Positions 7,302 to 9,123 of a DNA stretch of 9,123 nt are shown piece after piece. A model generated the notes under the pieces. It was not told where the DNA came from. It saw only the letters and a list, made by a program, of their open reading frames with translations, and made no database searches. The position numbers were made by a program, and so were the translations under genes. The stretch's first letter is position 1. Every line of letters starts with the position of its first letter. Location of the stretch: positions 1-9,123 of the forward strand of contig JACMIU010000443.1 in the NCBI GenBank assembly GCA_014380985.1, in the 5' to 3' direction. The DNA is from Armatimonadota bacterium (GTDB lineage: Bacteria > Armatimonadota > Armatimonadia > Armatimonadales > Armatimonadaceae).

Positions 7302-7341
7302 TGTTAAGACAGGTTTAAGCGGCGATTAAATCTATGTTAAG
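7302..7341 (-). repeat. four 11-bp-phased TTAA repeats, candidate PhoB/OmpR-type operator
   Basis: On the minus strand the heptamers CTTAACA (7341-7335), TTTAATC (7330-7324), CTTAAAC (7319-7313) and CTTAACA (7308-7302) recur at exactly 11, 11 and 11 bases, with unrelated 4-base spacers. Direct repeats of about one helical turn are how OmpR/PhoB-family response regulators bind as tandem dimers. The core resembles the cyanobacterial Pho box (CTTAACC-type repeats of 11 bp) and the TTAACA repeats of Bacillus PhoP. The array stands immediately upstream of the minus-strand -10 candidate and about 84 bases upstream of the divergent mtfA-like start. The repeat is seen directly; the regulator and signal are inferred. 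Confidence 0.55.
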
Positions 7342-7424
7342 CAAGCTAAGTATTTTCACCCGGCGCGAATTGAGAAAATCTCCTGCTCTTGGCGTTCTTG
7401 ACGTCTTGGCGGTTAAATTATCTT

Positions 7425-8270
7425 ATGTTCGATTTTTTCAAGAACCGGCGGCGCGACACCATCATCCGCGAGACGTTCCCCGCCGAATGGCTCGATTACA
7501 TCCGGCGCAACGTGTCGCATTTTGCCGTGCTGAGCGAAACCGAACGGGCGCAACTGTTGGACGACCTGCGCGTTTTCCGCGCCGAAAAATCGTGGGAAGG
7601 CGCGGGCGGTCTTGTTTTGACCAACGAAATCACCGTGACGATTTCCGCGCTCGCGTGTCTTCTGACGCTCGGCTTGCCGAATCATAATGACTACTTCCGC
7701 GAAGTATCGGCGATTATCGTCTACCCGGCGGGCTACCGCGTCACGGAGACGCGGCAAGCAAACCCGGCGGGCGTTCTGCAAACCGGTGAATCGTGGCGGC
7801 TGGGCGAAGCATGGCGCGGCGGACCCGTGGTGCTGTCGTGGGCGGACGCGAAAGCGGGCGGAACCGGCGCGGCGGGCGGGTCGAACGTAGTTCTTCACGA
7901 GTTCGCGCATAAACTGGATATGGAGGACGGCACGGCGGAAGGTACGCCGGTGCTTCACGGGGCGGCGCAATATGATGAGTGGCACCGCGTGATGAGTGCC
8001 GCCTACGCCCGGCTTCGCGCCCGATTGTACTGGCGGTATCGCGGCATGGACGACGATTTAGTTTTGGACGCATACGGGGCAACCGACGCGGCGGAGTTTT
8101 TCGCGGTGGCCACCGAAGCGTTTTTCGAGCGTCCCCGCGCCCTGCGCCGGTGCTGGCGCGACCTGTACGCCGTTTTGCAAGGCTACTACCGGCAAGACCC
8201 GGCGGCGCGAACGGTGCGTTTTTTGCGCGGAGTTGCGCGGGCGGAGCGTCCGCTTTGGCGCGGGGATTAA
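7425..8270 (+). CDS. mtfA: MtfA-family zinc-dependent peptidase (M90)
   Basis: ATG 7425 gives 281 residues, close to the roughly 265 of E. coli MtfA. The frame extends 12 codons further upstream, but MFDFFKNRR is the typical family beginning (a short hydrophobic/basic start before the WxxyixxNv block). Family blocks: FPAEWLDYIRRNVSHFAVLS (18-37), IIVYPAGY (97-104), GPVVLSWAD (133-141), then the zinc site NVVLHEFAHKLDMEDG (154-169; HExxH at 158-162) and the helix DAYGATDAAEFFAVATEAFFERP (215-237), which supplies the third zinc ligand, probably Glu224. In E. coli MtfA binds the repressor Mlc and so affects the glucose PTS; whether that holds here is unknown. No Shine-Dalgarno is evident. It is followed by the valS regulatory region with no obvious hairpin terminator. 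Confidence 0.88.
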   Translation: MFDFFKNRRRDTIIRETFPAEWLDYIRRNVSHFAVLSETERAQLLDDLRVFRAEKSWEGAGGLVLTNEITVTISALACLLTLGLPNHNDYFREVSAIIVYPAGYRVTETRQANPAGVLQTGESWRLGEAWRGGPVVLSWADAKAGGTGAAGGSNVVLHEFAHKLDMEDGTAEGTPVLHGAAQYDEWHRVMSAAYARLRARLYWRYRGMDDDLVLDAYGATDAAEFFAVATEAFFERPRALRRCWRDLYAVLQGYYRQDPAARTVRFLRGVARAERPLWRGD

Positions 8271-8338
8271 CTCGTTGCGGCGCACTCCCGCAAGCCCAAC
8301 GTTTTGACGGTCTACCTGCCGATTGCAAATTACTGCAC

Positions 8339-8367
8339 TTGCAGATGACGCGAGCAACAGGTATACT
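8339..8367 (+). promoter_or_regulatory. candidate promoter of the T-box-valS transcript
   Basis: TATACT (8362-8367, 5 of 6 to consensus) serves as -10, with TTGCAG (8339-8344, only TTG matching) 17 bases upstream as a weak -35. Transcription would begin near 8374, just before the first paired bases of the T-box leader, which supports the placement. Confidence 0.5.
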
Positions 8368-8374
8368 CGTTTCA

Positions 8375-8626
8375 CAATTTCATAGGCGTTGATGGGGAAG
8401 AGTACGCGGGCGTTGTTTGTCCAGAGAGTCGTAGCCACCGGCTGAAAGCCACGACACAAAAACAATCTCGCCGAAAGTCACCCCCGGAGCCAAAGAACAC
8501 AAGAGTGCGGGAGCGGGTACGCCTGTTTCCGAACCGGGGTGGTACCGCGCATCATGCTTTCAACAGAAAGCCCTGCGTCCTCGGAAAGTCGTTACACGAT
8601 TATTCCGGCGGACGCAGGGCTTTTTT
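8375..8626 (+). promoter_or_regulatory. T-box riboswitch (tRNA-Val responsive) upstream of valS
   Basis: The leader senses uncharged tRNA-Val and permits transcription into valS. The 3' half holds the hallmark GGGGUGGUACCGCG (8536-8549). Stem I spans about 8385-8491: basal GGGG (8394-8397) with the C-run at 8481-8485; AGUA (8401-8404) facing the specifier loop; helix 8409-8412/8469-8472; 8413-8420 with 8456-8465; AGAGAG (8423-8428); and the distal helix 8428-8432/8451-8455. The specifier loop reads GAAA-GUC-A with GUC (8477-8479), a valine codon. Stem III is a 10-bp helix (8508-8517/8522-8531). The antiterminator pairs 8534-8539 with 8579-8584 and 8547-8550 with 8575-8578, leaving the seven-base bulge UGGUACC (8540-8546); its UGGU is complementary to the ACCA end expected for tRNA-Val. 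Only about 16 bases separate Stem I from Stem III, so Stem II and the IIA/B pseudoknot appear absent, as in glyQS leaders. Confidence 0.93.
8570..8626 (+). terminator. regulated intrinsic terminator of the T-box
   Basis: An 11-bp perfect stem forms between 8570-8580 and 8610-8620, followed by six T residues (8621-8626). Its 5' arm and the bases next to it (8575-8584) are the same bases that form the 3' side of the antiterminator, so the two structures exclude each other. Without uncharged tRNA this hairpin should stop transcription before valS. Confidence 0.93.
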
Positions 8627-8655
8627 GCGTTCGTCGGTAGAAGGAACCGAAGACC

Positions 8656-9123
8656 ATGAACGAAACCGAATTATCAACGCGCTACGATCCGCAAGGAACC
8701 GAAGCCGACATCTACGCTAAGTGGATGGCGGCGGACTGCTTCCGCGCCGTCGCCGACGATAACCCGCTCCGCTACTGTGTGACCATTCCCCCGCCGAACG
8801 TCACCGGTGCGCTTCACCTCGGACACGCGCTGAACCATACGATTATGGACACGCTCGGTCGGTGGAAGCGAATGTGCGGTTACAACACACTCATCTTGCC
8901 GGGAACCGACCACGCCGGAATCGCCACGCAAACCGTGGTCGAGAAGCAACTCAAACGCAACGAAAACAAAACGCGCTACGATCTGGGGCGCGAGACATTC
9001 GTGGAGCGTGTTTGGGAGTGGAAAAACGAGTACGGCGACCGGATTGTGTCGCAACTCAAACGGCTTGGATGTGGCTACGATTGGGAGCGACTGCGCTTCA
9101 CGATGGACGCCGGGTACGCCGAC
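8656..9123 (+). CDS. valS: valyl-tRNA synthetase, N-terminal part (runs off window)
   Basis: The class I synthetase charges tRNA-Val with valine and edits threonine. The 156 codons present are open to the window edge; full-length enzymes have about 860-950 residues. The N-terminus YDPQGTEADIYAKW (10-23) is typical. IPPPNVTGALHLGHALN (44-60) carries the HIGH motif as HLGH (54-57), and GTDHAGIATQ (83-92) and YDWERLRFTMD (141-151) are characteristic of ValRS. The ATG follows AAGGA (8641-8645) by 10 bases and lies 29 bases after the T-box terminator. The leader's GUC specifier agrees with the enzyme's amino acid, so each supports the other. The editing domain, KMSKS loop and C-terminal coiled coil lie outside the window. 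Confidence 0.97.
   Translation, partial: MNETELSTRYDPQGTEADIYAKWMAADCFRAVADDNPLRYCVTIPPPNVTGALHLGHALNHTIMDTLGRWKRMCGYNTLILPGTDHAGIATQTVVEKQLKRNENKTRYDLGRETFVERVWEWKNEYGDRIVSQLKRLGCGYDWERLRFTMDAGYAD

Larger units (their letters stand above)
7195..7424. other. divergent intergenic region
   Basis: These 230 bases separate the pilin-like gene (minus) from the mtfA-like gene (plus). They are more AT-rich than the surrounding genes. They contain the 11-bp repeat array (7302-7341), the minus-strand -10 candidate (7287-7292) and, on the plus strand, a TTGACG (7398-7403) that matches a -35 in 5 of 6 bases. The only hexamer 17 bases after that (TCTTAT, 7421-7426) runs into the start codon. A TAAATT at 7414-7419 lies 5 bases before ATG 7425 and could serve a leaderless mRNA. 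No plus-strand promoter is convincing, and no small gene is supported. Confidence 0.4.

Noticed and set aside
7372..7382. GAGA-AAA-TCTC hairpin before the mtfA-like gene
   Set aside because: It has a four-base stem only, with no T-run or other support; judged chance.
7741..8328. 195-codon minus-strand open frame across the mtfA-like gene
   Set aside because: The composition is dominated by Arg, Pro and Ala. The plus strand carries the HEFAH zinc site and family blocks.
8333..8344. Inverted repeat CTGCA-CT-TGCAG after mtfA as a possible terminator
   Set aside because: Five-base arms with a two-base gap cannot fold into a stable hairpin and there is no T-run. It overlaps the weak -35 of the valS promoter, so it could at most be a small operator.
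8505..8720. Short plus-strand open frame across the T-box and valS start
   Set aside because: It runs through Stem III, antiterminator and terminator sequence in a different frame from valS; the RNA structure explains the sequence.
1..9123. Search for CRISPR arrays, insertion sequences, tRNA or rRNA genes and phage genes
   Set aside because: None was seen. The only regularly spaced repeat is the four-unit 11-bp array, which is far too short and tight for CRISPR.

Overview
The window reads as chromosomal DNA from a GC-rich bacterium, most likely of the Armatimonadota. The main lineage clue is the prepilin-like protein at 6274-7194: its N-terminal helix runs into ILFPVFAQARE, a form typical of the DUF1559 proteins that are expanded in that phylum. 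The assignment is an inference from this one family plus base composition. No transposase, phage gene, CRISPR array, rRNA or tRNA was seen.

Layout. (1) 2-1968, plus strand: four tightly overlapping genes, namely a small antitoxin-like protein (5' end possibly outside the window), a ParE/RelE-like protein, holo-ACP synthase (acpS) and the release-factor glutamine methyltransferase (prmC). The junctions overlap by 11, 4 and 4 bases, so this is an operon with probable translational coupling. (2) 2042-4270: a 742-residue exported ankyrin-repeat protein with its own TATAAT element. (3) 4299-5486: a protein resembling a shortened, catalytically degenerate enzyme I of the PTS (PEP-utilising family), possibly translated from a leaderless mRNA. 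(4) 5490-7194, minus strand: a two-gene unit of a DUF1559 prepilin-like protein followed by a beta-propeller-like protein, ending 3 bases from the stop of the enzyme I-like gene. (5) 7195-7424: a divergent intergenic region holding four TTAA-core repeats at exactly 11-bp spacing, placed like a PhoB/OmpR-type operator just upstream of a minus-strand -10 element. (6) 7425-8270: an MtfA-family zinc peptidase. (7) 8339-8626: a promoter and a T-box leader with a GUC valine specifier. It has a compact build (Stem I, Stem III and antiterminator/terminator, with no room for Stem II) and controls valS, whose first 156 codons close the window.

How the parts fit together: acpS, prmC and valS are housekeeping functions (activation of acyl carrier protein, release-factor methylation, tRNA charging). 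The T-box couples valS transcription to uncharged tRNA-Val. The accessory parts are the toxin-like pair fused by overlap to acpS-prmC, the exported ankyrin protein, the enzyme I-like protein, and the pilin/propeller unit with its apparent response-regulator operator. No single new multi-gene system is demonstrated. The best leads are the 11-bp repeat operator, the reduced T-box and the TA-like pair embedded in an essential operon.
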